Assembly: GCA_021613535.1 (NCBI GenBank)
Contig: CP075492.1
Span: 15,376,001-15,440,000, forward strand
Length of the DNA stretch: 64,000 nucleotides
Origin: Adineta vaga
Lineage: Eukaryota; Rotifera
Reading direction: 5' to 3'
Shown here: positions 1 to 10,856 of the stretch, piece by piece
Layout: each line of letters begins with the position of its first letter
How positions within the stretch are numbered: the stretch's first letter is position 1
Notes under the pieces: generated by a model
Databases searched by the model: none
What the model was told of the DNA's origin: nothing
Seen by the model: only the letters and a program-made list of their open reading frames with translations
Program-made: the position numbers and the translations under genes

Positions 1-1241
1 GCCTATAATTTTAGTTCCTGTAGTGCGATCTCAGATCTTTTTTCTTCCCACGTTCCTTACTGTATCTCCCACTACCACAGGAATTTTCAGCTCCATAACT
101 CATTGTCCGGCTGAGATATAGGGGGGACAAGTCCGAAAAAGCATATTTTTCGATGAGTCATCGATAGAAAACGGAATTTTTGAAGTAACGAAAGGAGAAG
201 AATAGAAAAGACGAATAGCACGTTTTGTGCAGAATTTAATTTTCTATCCATCGATGTAACTCACTTTTGGTTTTGTTTTTATTTTTTCTAGTCTATTTGA
301 CGAAAACAGATTTACAGACAACGTGTAGACCCAGTTTAAAATGGTCCTAGAGGGAACAAGGAGCATTCTTTAAAAAAGTCAAAATCAGTAAAAGCTAGAG
401 CGTAAAAAATACTACAAAACTATCTAAAAATAGTTGTGATAAACTTTTTATAATTAGGTCAGAAGATCAAAAAGCTTTAATTACATACTAACTGTAGACC
501 CAGTTTTCAGTTTTATTTTTTCTTTTATTCCTCAACTACTGGTAGAAAATTAGTCGGACTGCCATAGAAAGATGCAGCTTGAAAAACTGAACAAGAATAT
601 CATCAACTAGTTCTCTGTTTCGCTTATTTTTAGGGAGCGTTTTACGATATACCTCAGAATGTAGACCCAGTTTTTTCTTTTATATTTTTAAGCTGATTTC
701 CATGGAAAGCATTACTATCATAGACCTTTCGACTCATGAGCACGTGCTGAGTCTCATTTATTTCTTTTTGGGCTATTCGGAAGCTATTTCTGGCAGATCA
801 TCAGACCTTAGGGCTAAAGTCTTAATTAATACGCTTTTTGTCACGATATCAAAATTTAAGGCTTCTTTTTTAATTTTCAAGAGTCGGAGCTTTGTGCCGT
901 AGCGGTATAAGTTCTCTAGATGAAATCTACAACAAGAAAAAACATTGCTTATAGAAAACATACATGGACTTTCAACGCATTTGCGGCGCATTTTCTTTTA
1001 AAATAATTTTTTTTGAAAAACCCGAATTTGATGCTCGAATATCTCCCCAAGGACGAGTCGGGTAGCGCGGAAATTTCTACTGCAGAGTCAGTGAATGATA
1101 AGGAACAAAATGTACGAATCAAATTTTCTCTCGGAGTACTTTCATTTTTTTTCTCAATGGTACAGAAAACTTACGATTCACTCATCTATTCTTTGTTTTA
1201 AATATCACGACACCAACATTATCACGTTATATTTCTACCAA
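1..1241. other. Non-coding spacer, no gene supported
   Basis: I see no supportable gene. The open frames here are short, overlap each other on both strands and lack protein-like composition. The stretch contains the 14-mer repeat described separately and several T-rich tracts. It may be decayed mobile DNA, but no terminal repeat or transposase-like reading frame was found. Confidence 0.5.
324..673 (+). repeat. Three spaced copies of a 14-mer (tgtagacccagttt)
   Basis: The 14-mer tgtagacccagttt occurs at 324-337, 493-506 and 660-673, so the copies start 169 and 167 bases apart. The second and third copies are each followed by a T-rich run. The DNA between the copies is not obviously similar by eye, so this is either a very old tandem repeat of about 168 bp or a regularly spaced motif. 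A related string, tgtagaccca, recurs once near 30710. Confidence 0.6.
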
Positions 1242-2236
1242 ATGGCACATTTCGTCACCAACATCGAAGCAAAAACTGATGTGACAGAATCTACTAAAGT
1301 AAAAATCGAACAATGTGAAAACTCCATCATAAACTCTGGTACAAAGTATGTCGTTGAGGTTTGTTCTACAAACTACTCAATAATCATTGATTAGTGATCA
1401 TCATCTGTCTTTGTTTCCCTCAGTTAGTAGCAGGACTTTCATCTTATGATCTTGTTTGTTTGGGTGTTGGTAAAGGTGCCACTGCTGTCTATTCTAACCA
1501 AACTAGTAGTTCATTTGCTCTCGTACGTCGCTCAACTAACGAATGTATTCTTCTTATCGATATTGGTTTTGGTTCAATATTTGCTTTGCAAAAATATCTC
1601 AAAACTGCTAATATTAAACCTCGACAAATATTCGTTTCCCATAATCACACAGATCATAGTGGAGAATTACCTGTGTACATAGCTAATGAAGTTTCAAAAT
1701 CTATTGTTCGAATTTATTGTTACGCCTGTATTCAACCTCGTTTACGTCATTATCGTTGTGCTGAACTGGATTCAGCAACAACAGATCTTCTTCAAAATGT
1801 ACAATGGATTATGTGTAATGAATTACAAGATATTGAACTTGACTCTGGAGATCCAAAATCAAAATTAAAAATACGTGTTCAGCAAAGTCAACATAGCGAG
1901 CTATGTGCTGGGTTCGTTCTTTACGAAAATGATCAACCAATTCTTAGTTTTTCTGGAGATTCAGGTTTCAATCCATCATTTTATGCATTTCTTTGGACAG
2001 CACCAACAATTTTAGTTGATGGGCGGGTAACAAGCAGTTATGAACATGCTAGTTTCAATGAAATTTTGAGTTTTTATATAACAAAAGCTGACCAACGACA
2101 AGTTTTCGTATATCATTATGGTCTGGAAAGTGAAAAGCCAACATTTCCTGACAATAACATATCAGCTGTATCACCTGGTCAAGTTATACAATTAATGCTA
2201 CCTTTGCAAACTCCGGAAATTATCGCGTGCGATTGA
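1242..2236 (+). CDS. Metallo-beta-lactamase-fold hydrolase (two exons)
   Basis: Model: exon 1 at 1242-1358, a 65-nt intron 1359-1423 (GAG|gtttgt ... ccctcag), exon 2 at 1424-2236, giving 309 aa. The frame is continuous across the junction. Another gt (gtatgt at 1346) would create an immediate stop and was rejected. The zinc-binding signature HNHTDH, an HxHxDH motif followed by SGELP, lies about one third along the protein. SFSGDSGF and VYHYG further on fit the metal-binding loops of the MBL fold. These proteins bind one or two metal ions and hydrolyse esters, thioesters, phosphodiesters or lactams; the substrate cannot be read from sequence. I see no signal peptide, so it is probably cytosolic. 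Compact bacterial-style architecture makes horizontal origin possible but unproven. The start could lie further upstream. Confidence 0.75.
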
Positions 2237-3633
2237 TTATATTTGCATCTAAAACTCCTACTTGGATCGTATATTTATAGACACTTCTTTTTTTCTTTTT
2301 CTATCTATGAATATAATATAAACAGAAATACCAAATGAGTTGAGCGAGTAAGAAAAACATCTCGGTGATTCGTTGTATTCTTGATAACAATGAAAGCTTT
2401 TTATTTAAATTCAACTGAAAATATATAAATATGCGAGAAGGATGAGGACGAGGGGGCGGGAGAGCAGCCATTACGCTTTTCGAACTTGCTACAATTCCTA
2501 TCGAGTGGATTAAGATCACGAAAATTTGACTTATCATAAATTAGGACTAATTTAAATCAATTATAATCTATTAAAATATAATTTCTATGAGATTTACACT
2601 GTTACAAATTCAAGAGACCGGTAGCCAGAAATTTTCCAAAGAGGGTGCCCAATTGAAGGAAAATAATTTTTCACGTCGCCCAATTTTTTCATTCGTACCC
2701 CACTCCAGATATATTTTGATCAAGGGGAGTGTACGAGCACCTGCATCCACTTGGCTCCGGTCCTGAAATTGGATTAAACAAATAAAACTAATCTGATTTA
2801 TTGCAACTTGTAATGGCAACTGTAGCACAAACAGTTGCGAGACAAGCTAACATGATCGGTTTCGACTTTGGTTAAGGGTCTCATCAAATGGCTGTAGAAG
2901 TCTCTTTTTGATTCAGATCTAATTTCAAATGAATTAAAAGTCGAAATAGGATATTTGTTCAGTAATTAGAAGAGAATTGCTTATTGTATTATGTACTTCA
3001 GTTTTTGCGAGGTTTGTAAAAGATAAGATGTGTAACAGATCAAAAGACATCGGATTACTTTTCAAATCTTAGTAGATCGGTACTTTGAAAAAAAGGAGTT
3101 TTCCCGATGCCATAGAAAAGGTGCTGTAGAAGACGAAAAGCTTCCATTTGATCCAAAAGCTCCTAAAAACCAAACATAAAATCAGACAGAACCTTTCACA
3201 GTTCTGAATTTTACCAGTGGATCGAACCCTGTGCTACAGAATCTCTTTTTAGGTTCCCTAGAGCAAAAAAGGGTTTCGTAGGAGAAAACTGAAACCTTCG
3301 GGGGTTTAGATTAAATTCTACAGAACCACAATGGTTTATTTCGAAATCATGATGGTTCAGATATTTTATTGCAAAACCCATTTTTACTCTACGAAATCTG
3401 AAAAGGGTGTGGGTGTGGATGAGGCTGCAGCTGAAATCAAAATACTCTCACATAGATAACAAAGCTTAGTGTTGAATTATAAAACGCGATTTCTGATATC
3501 AACGAAATGAAATAAGTTCTATGTTAAATTTATTTTGCTGATCAAAGAAAACGAATGAATGAACGAAACACTAAACAACATCGACCATATTGTTACAATA
3601 ATCATTTCAAATAAATAACGAATTAGCTGTTGT
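2237..3633. other. Spacer; possible mobile-element remnant, no gene
   Basis: I found no supportable gene. Positions 2870-3420 are rich in short recurring strings (for example ctacagaa, ggtttcg and cctttcacag) suggesting a decayed repeat, but I could define no terminal inverted repeats or coding remnant. A telomere-like GT-rich string closes this part at 3405-3418. Confidence 0.4.
3405..3418 (+). repeat. Telomere-like GT-rich string
   Basis: The sequence gggtgtgggtgtgg contains two neighbouring TGTGGG-like units. TGTGGG is the telomeric repeat reported for the bdelloid Adineta vaga. Two copies are too few to indicate a telomere; this is one of several GT-rich strings in the intergenic DNA of this window. 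Confidence 0.4.
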
Positions 3634-4584
3634 TTATCGACTAGCTCGACCAGCTTTCGGACGATTTATAGTTGCCATTTGTATAGGTTCAATAGCATGT
3701 CTTCTTAGCCAAAATAATATCATATTTCGACATTTTGTTCGTAAATCAGGTAATGATAATGCACATGCAAATGGAGTGAGTAATACAATATAAAAGCTCA
3801 TAAATAATGAATCATCAAAATAACTATATCCTATCGATCTCGACAAACCAGCTGAATAAGCAGCATAAAGTAACATAGGTGGGAACTGTAAAAAAGTACA
3901 GAGAGCAGTTATTGGAAATAATTGTAATGCCATTCTCTTATAATTTCTCCAATCAATTCGTTTATGAATATGATATTTTTGATATAAAACACGTATAAAA
4001 AGACCAAAACTAAATATTACAGTAATAAAAGCAGGTAGAATATAATGTGCGAGACTATCATAGAATGCAATCGCAGAAGAAAAACTAATGCATGAATACT
4101 GACCACATTGTCTGATTGTGTGTCTCAATGAAGTTTCACATGGCACAATGAAGAATATAACAAAATAAAATATCATCGTATATAAGATACAAAACATCAT
4201 AGGAAAATAATGAAAAAGTAGACGTTTGATTCTTGTTGAAAACAAAGTTGAATGAAAAATAAGGAGATGACGTTCAATCGATGCCCAAGTGATTAAAATA
4301 TAAACCGATACAATCGCTGCTGATTCGATATATACCCAAGCATAACAAAATTCCGATGATAAGATTAGACTTCTACCATTGCGAAAGAAATAGATATTCC
4401 ATACAATACCAGTCAGTTCTTCAAGAAGTCCAAAAGATAGAAGTAGGATAATAACATGATTGTTGAGAGCTGTTCGTAATGTTCGACTCTTAAGTAGATG
4501 ATAAAGAACAAAAATAGTTACTATAACCGAAGGAATGAGAGGAACTAGCAGAAGCCAGAAACGAATATATTCAGATATTGCCAT
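3634..4584 (-). CDS. Rhodopsin-like seven-transmembrane receptor, single exon
   Basis: An intact 316-aa frame with seven hydrophobic segments, at about residues 10-32, 42-62, 84-106, 125-148, 178-200, 218-240 and 260-278. The end of TM3 reads SIERH, so an ERH triplet stands in the place of the D/ERY motif of class A receptors. Conserved cysteines in the first and second extracellular loops (FCYAW and the PCETS/CGQYSC region) could form the usual disulfide. The C-terminal tail is short and basic. It probably acts at the plasma membrane as a G-protein-coupled receptor; the ligand is unknown. It is more divergent than the tandem receptors at 34-37 kb and lacks their intron. No lesion is visible. 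Confidence 0.75.
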   Translation of the reverse strand: MAISEYIRFWLLLVPLIPSVIVTIFVLYHLLKSRTLRTALNNHVIILLLSFGLLEELTGIVWNIYFFRNGRSLILSSEFCYAWVYIESAAIVSVYILITWASIERHLLIFHSTLFSTRIKRLLFHYFPMMFCILYTMIFYFVIFFIVPCETSLRHTIRQCGQYSCISFSSAIAFYDSLAHYILPAFITVIFSFGLFIRVLYQKYHIHKRIDWRNYKRMALQLFPITALCTFLQFPPMLLYAAYSAGLSRSIGYSYFDDSLFMSFYIVLLTPFACALSLPDLRTKCRNMILFWLRRHAIEPIQMATINRPKAGRASR

Positions 4585-6024
4585 ATAATATATCTGGAAC
4601 GCAATAGTTTAAAGAAACAAATTCAGAATACGAAATTTATGTTCTCGATATCTTCTTAAAATATAGATGTTAAATGAGTTGAAGATAGTTTGTTACAATG
4701 TATTCTAAATACATATATTTTTTTATCGCTATGCTAAATGAAATGAGAGCTCATTTATAAGTAAAGTTAATCTATTGAATATATCTAGAAATAATTTTTT
4801 ATATAAAAAATTCAATGATGTCAAAAAAAGAAGAATATAATTTTCTCAAAAGTATTTCCTGTCAGTCAATTAAACTAAAAGCCCTATAATTTAATAAAAG
4901 GTTGCTTTTAACGCTGACAAAATATGAAACTAATATTCTATTCAATTTAATAATATGATACGTCATTGCGAAGGTGTTCTGGCATTCAAAAAATTGCGAG
5001 ACATCGCGGACTCAGCAGCTACTATCGTGACCGTAATGATGAATTTTGAAATTTTTATTTTGTATTGAAATAAGCCATAATATTAATCTTTTGATGTAAA
5101 ACAAACTAAAATCGATGGTGAAAAATAAATTTCCGAAGAGATTGAAGGCATATTATAGTTTTTTAAGGATGAATCAAAGTAATTCTAATAGATTCAGCTT
5201 TGCATAAAGACAGAAAGCCTTATATATGCACGCCATTTGTGTATGCTATTCAAAAGATAAATTATCTTAACTTTGCACGCGTAAACACAGTGCATCACGT
5301 TTTATCAGAGCAAATTATGCAATCTTCAAGAAAAAATGTCATGAACGAATATATAATAAAATATTCCAACGTGAAAGTTTAACATGTCGTGTTGCTAACA
5401 TGAAAACTCTTTCCAGTTACTGCATTTAGTCAGATTTATTCAACAAATTTACCATTTTCCAAATAAAAACATGCAGTGATAAAATAATGCATAAAAAAAT
5501 GGATTGCGTCTGTCTCTATAGATTTTCAGTGTTAATGAGTTATCAAATTTTTCATATTTCGTATTTGTTAAGAAGGAAATGTGTGCTAAAATAAAAAAAC
5601 AATATATATATATATATCGTTTAGTCGACAATTTCAAATGTGATTCATTGATCCAATATACTATTATTTTGATTTTTTTCCATCCTTAATTCTTTAAAGT
5701 GTAAAAATGTGAACAACATGATAAACGCATACAATCATACGTTAAATACCTTTTGTAAACGTAGACACTATGAAATGAGGGAGTGGGTGTACGTATATCT
5801 CCTTCACCCACACTCACACTCAACCTTATGTAAAAAGAGTCATCTGATGAGTTCTTAAATAGAAAAAGACGAAACTGACCTTAGTAGCTCTTCACACTAC
5901 TGTCAAATATAATTCTACCATTATAGATTCAATTTATTACTATCTTTTTATTTCGGAAATTAATTAATGAATACAGAAGGAGTTAGTAATAGAATTTGTA
6001 TGAATGAAACGTATCAATAGTTAA
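4585..6024. other. AT-rich spacer with a dinucleotide run
   Basis: No gene is supportable. The only clear elements are an AT dinucleotide run at 5602-5617 and a GT-rich/CA-rich inverted motif at 5775-5825. Short frames at 5200-5382 (+) and 5449-5637 (-) have low-complexity composition and no splice partners. Confidence 0.5.
5775..5825. repeat. Imperfect inverted GT/CA-rich motif
   Basis: gagtgggtg (5781-5789) is followed about 15 bases later by cacccacactcacactcaacc, its near-complement plus an extension, so the stretch could fold into a short hairpin. Similar strings lie near 3405, 7390-7445, 13750-13775 and 24070-24110, always between genes. Confidence 0.4.
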
Positions 6025-6906
6025 TTAATGTGAAAAGGGAAATTTTGGTCGGGGTATAGGTGGTGGTCCTGGAAATCGAGACGGTGTTTGTTTAGATGTG
6101 TTAGATGAATCATCTCGATCACTCATTGGTAATTTACGGTCCGAACGAGTAGAAGCATCTTTTCCCTTGGAAGATCCAAGAAGTGGATGATCTGTATCAA
6201 CTTCTTTAACTTGAATAATAAAAAGATCATTGCCCGAATCGAGACATGAAACGACTTGAAATTTTCTTGCTGCAATAAGTAATACTTCATCTTCTGTTGG
6301 AAAGAACGAATGTTCACGAATATCTTTTCCTGAACTACAATCAATATTAAATAACGTTCGTGTGCCTGTTTTTCCAAGGAATTGTTCAGATTGAAGTACT
6401 TGTATTGAAGACGTACATGAAGAAAATGCCCACCAGACAAATGTTTTATCTTGTGGATATTGTTCACTTAAATTCAATTTTACTCCACGATAAATTGTTT
6501 TCGAAACAGATGGTAATTTCTCCAGAGCAGTAAGAAATAATTTCAAATAAAGATTCCATGGTTTTAATTGTTCTTGATCTTCAGTTCGAAGAGTATTATT
6601 AAGAATAACATAGAATGAATTTTCTCTCGGAGTCCATTCTAAAGAATAGAGCATAATTGAAGCAGATTCGTTCGTTGTTAGATCATCTTTTGGATTCGTA
6701 CATTTTTCTTGTACTTTTGATACCATTTTCTTAACATCAGGAACAAGTGAAACAAGCGGATCAATAGCTTCATCTATCGAGACCATTGCTATCGTATCGA
6801 ACGATTCAATTGCTTTAGTCATTTTATTAGATGGCGAAAAATTTTCAATAACACGCAATGCATGTTGTGGTGCAAATCTTTCCAAAACGTTTCTAGCCAT
6901 TTTCAA
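6025..6906 (-). CDS. Arginine-type mono-ADP-ribosyltransferase (ART fold)
   Basis: A 293-aa frame with the full R-S-E signature of arginine-specific ARTs: YRGVKL (Arg, about residue 142), WWAFSSCTSS (Ser motif) and PTEDEVLL, in which E-D-E supplies the catalytic ExE. Such enzymes move ADP-ribose from NAD+ to arginine on proteins. There is no signal peptide at the annotated start, unlike vertebrate ecto-ARTs. The last 50 residues are Ser/Lys- and then Pro-rich, ending in a PGPPPIPRP stretch that could bind SH3-type domains. A splice-acceptor-like string (ttcttctag on the minus strand) sits just before the start, so an upstream exon within about 300 bases is possible. It is homologous to the ART half of the gene at 19496-21348. 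Confidence 0.8.
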   Translation of the reverse strand: MKMARNVLERFAPQHALRVIENFSPSNKMTKAIESFDTIAMVSIDEAIDPLVSLVPDVKKMVSKVQEKCTNPKDDLTTNESASIMLYSLEWTPRENSFYVILNNTLRTEDQEQLKPWNLYLKLFLTALEKLPSVSKTIYRGVKLNLSEQYPQDKTFVWWAFSSCTSSIQVLQSEQFLGKTGTRTLFNIDCSSGKDIREHSFFPTEDEVLLIAARKFQVVSCLDSGNDLFIIQVKEVDTDHPLLGSSKGKDASTRSDRKLPMSDRDDSSNTSKQTPSRFPGPPPIPRPKFPFSH

Positions 6907-8099
6907 ATAACTAGAAGAAAAAAATTCAATGTACGTACTATCGTTAAATTAAATAGTATATTTAGGATACATCTCTAACATTACCTACAAAAACGAGAAA
7001 AAAATGAATGTAGTTTGAATCGCTTGATTGATCATCATAGTTGCGTTTGATGTACATAAAGAAAAATAGTTTATATTGGTCGATTAAACGTAAAGCCTGT
7101 ACTTCATTGATAAAAATGAAAAAGAAACGAAAAGAAAACATTTCGTTGTGTGTGATTGGATGTATAGTCACATTTATTTTGTCATTGAAGTATTTCATAG
7201 GAAAACATTTTAACAACGTAATCTATTTTGAATTCTTTCGACAGTAACGGAAAATATATTTGGATAGAAATAATAAGATGTTCAACAATTCTCTGAATAT
7301 TATATGATTATATAAACAAGACGATTTTCATAATATTTCATATACAGCATGATATCTCATCAATTCCTCAAGGATTTACTGTGTTAAAGTAAGAAATGGC
7401 TGTGGATATGAGTATGAGATACTACAACACAGCTACACCCTCAGTCATCTTATAAACAAAAATATAAATAAATCGTACTAATTGAAGATTATACCGTATT
7501 TATTAGACATATTTTAAAAGAGATTGATATATGAAATTTCATCATATGTTTATTCGTTATGGAATAAACGTCTCATTTCCGTAGTCGAATCTTGAAAGCA
7601 TTGAGTGTTGTTTTCGATAAATATTTCTTTTGATTGAAAAAATCAGTGTACAATGAAATAATTAATCATCATTCGACCATGATTCATCAAAAACACAGAA
7701 TGTGTAAATATTTCATTGTTGGAAATTGCTATTAATTTCAACATGGTGATGGTTAAGCGTTATTTTTCTTTATTTGCGTGTTCGATGATGTTTATATTAT
7801 GTCATTCTTACAAATGCACTGTGGAAAAATAAGGATGTGCACTCGTCTCCGTGCCTTTCCTTAGACTCGCACTCTCAATCATTTTTGCGAATAACATTTT
7901 ATCTTATACACTTAATATATCACACTAAAAAAATTCTTAAAAACGACAATAGAAAAAATCAAATACAACAGTATAGTTTGGTATAGTATTCCCAAATTTG
8001 AAAGCTAAATTAGACAATAATGCAGAATATTTACTAGAGAAACATGTTATTGATTTTGTGAGAACAACACCTATGATTGATTAAGAAGCAATAAATTAT
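6907..8099. other. Spacer, no gene supported
   Basis: Overlapping open frames at 6962-7247 on the two strands are AT-rich and unconvincing, though the minus-strand one could contain an upstream exon of the neighbouring ART gene. The stretches 7390-7445 and 7816-7880 carry GT-rich then CA-rich strings like the one at 5775-5825. Nothing else was recognised. Confidence 0.4.
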
Positions 8100-8360
8100 T
8101 CATGAATCTTCACGTGATAGTTCTGTTTCGGTATCATTGTTTTCGTCAACTACCAATAAACTTATTTCTGAGTCATCGTTAAACATCTCTATCATGCGAG
8201 ATGTTGATGATGGACTTAAAATAAGTCGTGAAATTTGCCGCGCGCTGTGAATTGTTTTTTCATTGCGAGCTAAATGCAATCTCTGATACTCGTTCAACAT
8301 CTCATCGCGACGACAATGTTGAACATGCAAGGGTAGCTCACAATCGATATTTAATATATA
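8100..8360 (-). pseudogene. Short open fragment, possible tail of the adjacent TRAF-like gene
   Basis: From an in-frame TGA near 8360, the minus strand stays open to a stop at 8100-8102. It encodes about 85 residues with protein-like composition (DCELPLHVQHCRR near its start, an acidic NDTETELSRED end). There is no ATG at its 5' end; the first internal ATG would give MLNEYQRLHL. It lies directly downstream of a decayed MATH domain on the same strand, so it may be a C-terminal exon of that gene. The product is not recognised. Confidence 0.3.
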
Positions 8361-8399
8361 TCAGGTAATAATACAGAAGGTGTATTATTAAAATCGGTC

Positions 8400-8903
8400 A
8401 TTACTTTGATATGCCATCAGCAATATTCATATCCGACGATGATCGATGAAAACCACTTGAATATATATTTAGACGAAATGAATCAATAATGTGTCAATTT
8501 TCAGAAGATTGATCATACAGACAAAACGTTACTTTATAAGTGAAAGGCCACGTAAGTAATGCATCATATTCTCCTCTCAGTAGAACAAAAACTAATGACA
8601 TGTGAGTACCTCGGGTATTGTGATCACCATTAAGATACAGTCGAGTTCACATTTTATAACCAGTTGATGATGTATAAAATAGAGGAGAGAAAATACTGGT
8701 TTGTCCTTCAGATTGTGCATCAGCTAGAAAATTAATAAAAAATCTTTCTTTTTTATATATTATGATAGTTCGATTATTCTGATATTTTCCATCAGATGCC
8801 TTACAAAAATCTTAAAACATGGTTTCAGTATTATCTTACCCATTTTTCCAGAAACATTTATAATCTTCCACATGAGTGTGCCATCATAAGATGTATGAGA
8901 CAT
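8400..8903 (-). pseudogene. Decayed TRAF-type MATH domain gene
   Basis: The minus strand encodes a recognisable MATH/TRAF-C domain over two exons. The 5' part (8840-8903) begins MSHTSYDGTLMWKI and ends at a GTAAG donor. After an intron, the second exon (from 8722 down) reads FSPLFYTSSTGYKM, TRLYLNGD, THMSLVFVLLRGEYDALL, WPF..KVTFCLYDQ and HIIDSF, all typical of the TRAF C-terminal beta-sandwich. TGA codons interrupt this frame at 8647-8649 (after GYKM, where TRAF domains usually have Cys) and 8494-8496 (before HIIDSF). The RING/zinc-finger half expected upstream was not found. The decay implies no full product. Confidence 0.65.
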
Positions 8904-8999
8904 CTCTTCAATTTCTTATTAGAAAGTGCTGAGATGTAACACAGCTTTATATAAAATCAAATATCTTTTTGAATGATGAATTTTAAAATATTATATTAT

Positions 9000-10060
9000 T
9001 AATATGCGGCTAGCACGGAGAAAGGAAAAATTTCATTGTTTAAAAATCAATCAATCGTAAAGTCAAAAGAATAAAAGCTTCACTAAAGAGTATACAGAAA
9101 TATGGACATGATTATTCTTATCGTTAGTAACCTACTGCTAGTACGAAAACTTTATTCATTAAAAAGTTAATATCTTTTGACAGAAAAAATGACATGGATA
9201 TAAATAAGTATTTATAGAAGTATAAGAATGCACGGAAATACATTGCATGATGGTAATAGAGAAGTAATCTATTGAAACGTCAATCATATGGCATCCAAGT
9301 ATATATTTGGTATTTAAAACATATACTTATGCGTTTACGACTAAATAAATACTTACAGTTAACATTAAAATGCATATGTACTGTTCTTAATAATTGAAGA
9401 TAGTTCAGAACAATACAGCTGATTTGAGTAAATTATGAAATAATAGCATAGTCTAACGATATGAAAGAAAACATTGATTTATTCACTTGACATGATATAC
9501 ATATTAAAGTAACTTTGTGAACCGTGAACCAAATGAATATGTGTAGGTTCAGTAATCAGGCATGCTCACCTTTGTAAAATTTAATACAGGATGCACATCA
9601 GACGAACTAGATTCAGCATAATGCATTCGACGTTTTTGCTCATTGAAGATTAATTTCACTATATTTTAATTGAGTGGAAATGAAGTATTCAAACTACGAA
9701 TAAGATTGATATTTTTTAGAAGACTTGGTACTTCGAATGCGAAGCAAAAATTGATTTTGGAAAACCTTCCGCTAATCTTCGAGCTCATCGAATTCAGAAA
9801 AGAACAATATTTCGGAAGTCAATTGTTTAACGCGACCATGTTTCAAATGTGCTAGCAAAGTCTGCCGGTAGATGGTAGTGCTCATTTTGCTTTGCTTCTG
9901 ATATTGTGTTCAAACAGAACGACTACTATTTAAAAGTTTCAGGTCAAGAAGAAGAGCGTGAATGGGATGTTTATATTAAATTCAATATGTTATCATCAAA
10001 CATCTAGATTTAAGAGGTTCACATTTAATTAGAAGAAAAAGTGATATAAAGATAGATAAT
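9000..10060. other. AT-rich spacer, no gene
   Basis: No coding frame with protein-like composition was found on either strand. The open frame at 9670-9855 (+) begins at a non-ATG codon and shows no domain. Confidence 0.5.
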
Positions 10061-10566
10061 CTATTTTTTAAAACAAGCATGCCAATCCCATTCTTTTTCG
10101 AAATCAATTGGATAATATTCAAATGGACATGTTCTTAATGGTAATCCATTACAGGTCTGTCCTACATAATCACTAATCACTCCACAAACCGTTCCCGATG
10201 CATCTTCTACCGTTGGATCACTTTTATAACATGTCCACCGATCAACTTGAGTATAACCTGGTGGACACTCCTTATTTGGACTAAATCCACCACACAAAGT
10301 ACGTGCTAGACCACCACACAGTGTGCCAAGTGGAGAACCCTGTTTTTCCATCGTTGTACTATTTTTGTAACAATAAGTAATGCCATCTTTGAATCGTTGT
10401 TGCAAATAACCGGATGGACATCCGTTCAGTGGATCAAATCCTTGACATAAAATTGAAGGAGGAGTTGATGAATCACCCCAACCACATACCGTACCACGAT
10501 AAACTATGGTATCAGCAAGGCAAGCGATAAAATACTAAATATCAAGAGAATAACAAAAAACTTCAT
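10061..10566 (-). pseudogene. Secreted Cys-rich protein gene with a one-base frameshift
   Basis: An ATG at 10564-10566 opens a signal peptide (MKFFVILLIFSILSL), but that frame hits TAG after 20 codons. One base out of register the coding continues without interruption: TIVYRGTVCGWGD, then repeated modules of the form GTxCGG...C-P-x-G-Y...CYK, down to the stop at 10061-10063. The interval is 506 nt, one base short of a multiple of three, consistent with a single-base loss near 10520-10530, right after the signal peptide. No intron could fit. Three Cys-rich modules of about 50 residues are visible (CPSGY, CPPGY and CPFEY cores). The function is unknown, perhaps an extracellular structural or defence protein. 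It is either a young pseudogene or an assembly error. Confidence 0.65.
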
Positions 10567-10856
10567 TTTGTAATTGAAATTGAAGGTCCTAATGCATATT
10601 TTGTATACTATATAAAGGTACTTGATAGCACATGGATCAATCTCTCATGATGCTAATCTTCCCTTGATTCATAGATAAAACATGCATCGTCATTTTAAAT
10701 ACAAGCATTATAATTTATATAAATGAGTCAACTTTTGTGTCATTAAACCATATTTTACATTTCTCATACAGAAAAGAAAAATTGAAATAATACTATCATT
10801 GATATTTATATTCTCGCAGTTTTCTTTGTTATAGAACGTCAATTCAGATTTTTTTT

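Noticed and set aside
3405-3418. Telomere or telomere-healed break
   Set aside because: Only two TGTGGG-like units, with ordinary genes on both sides.
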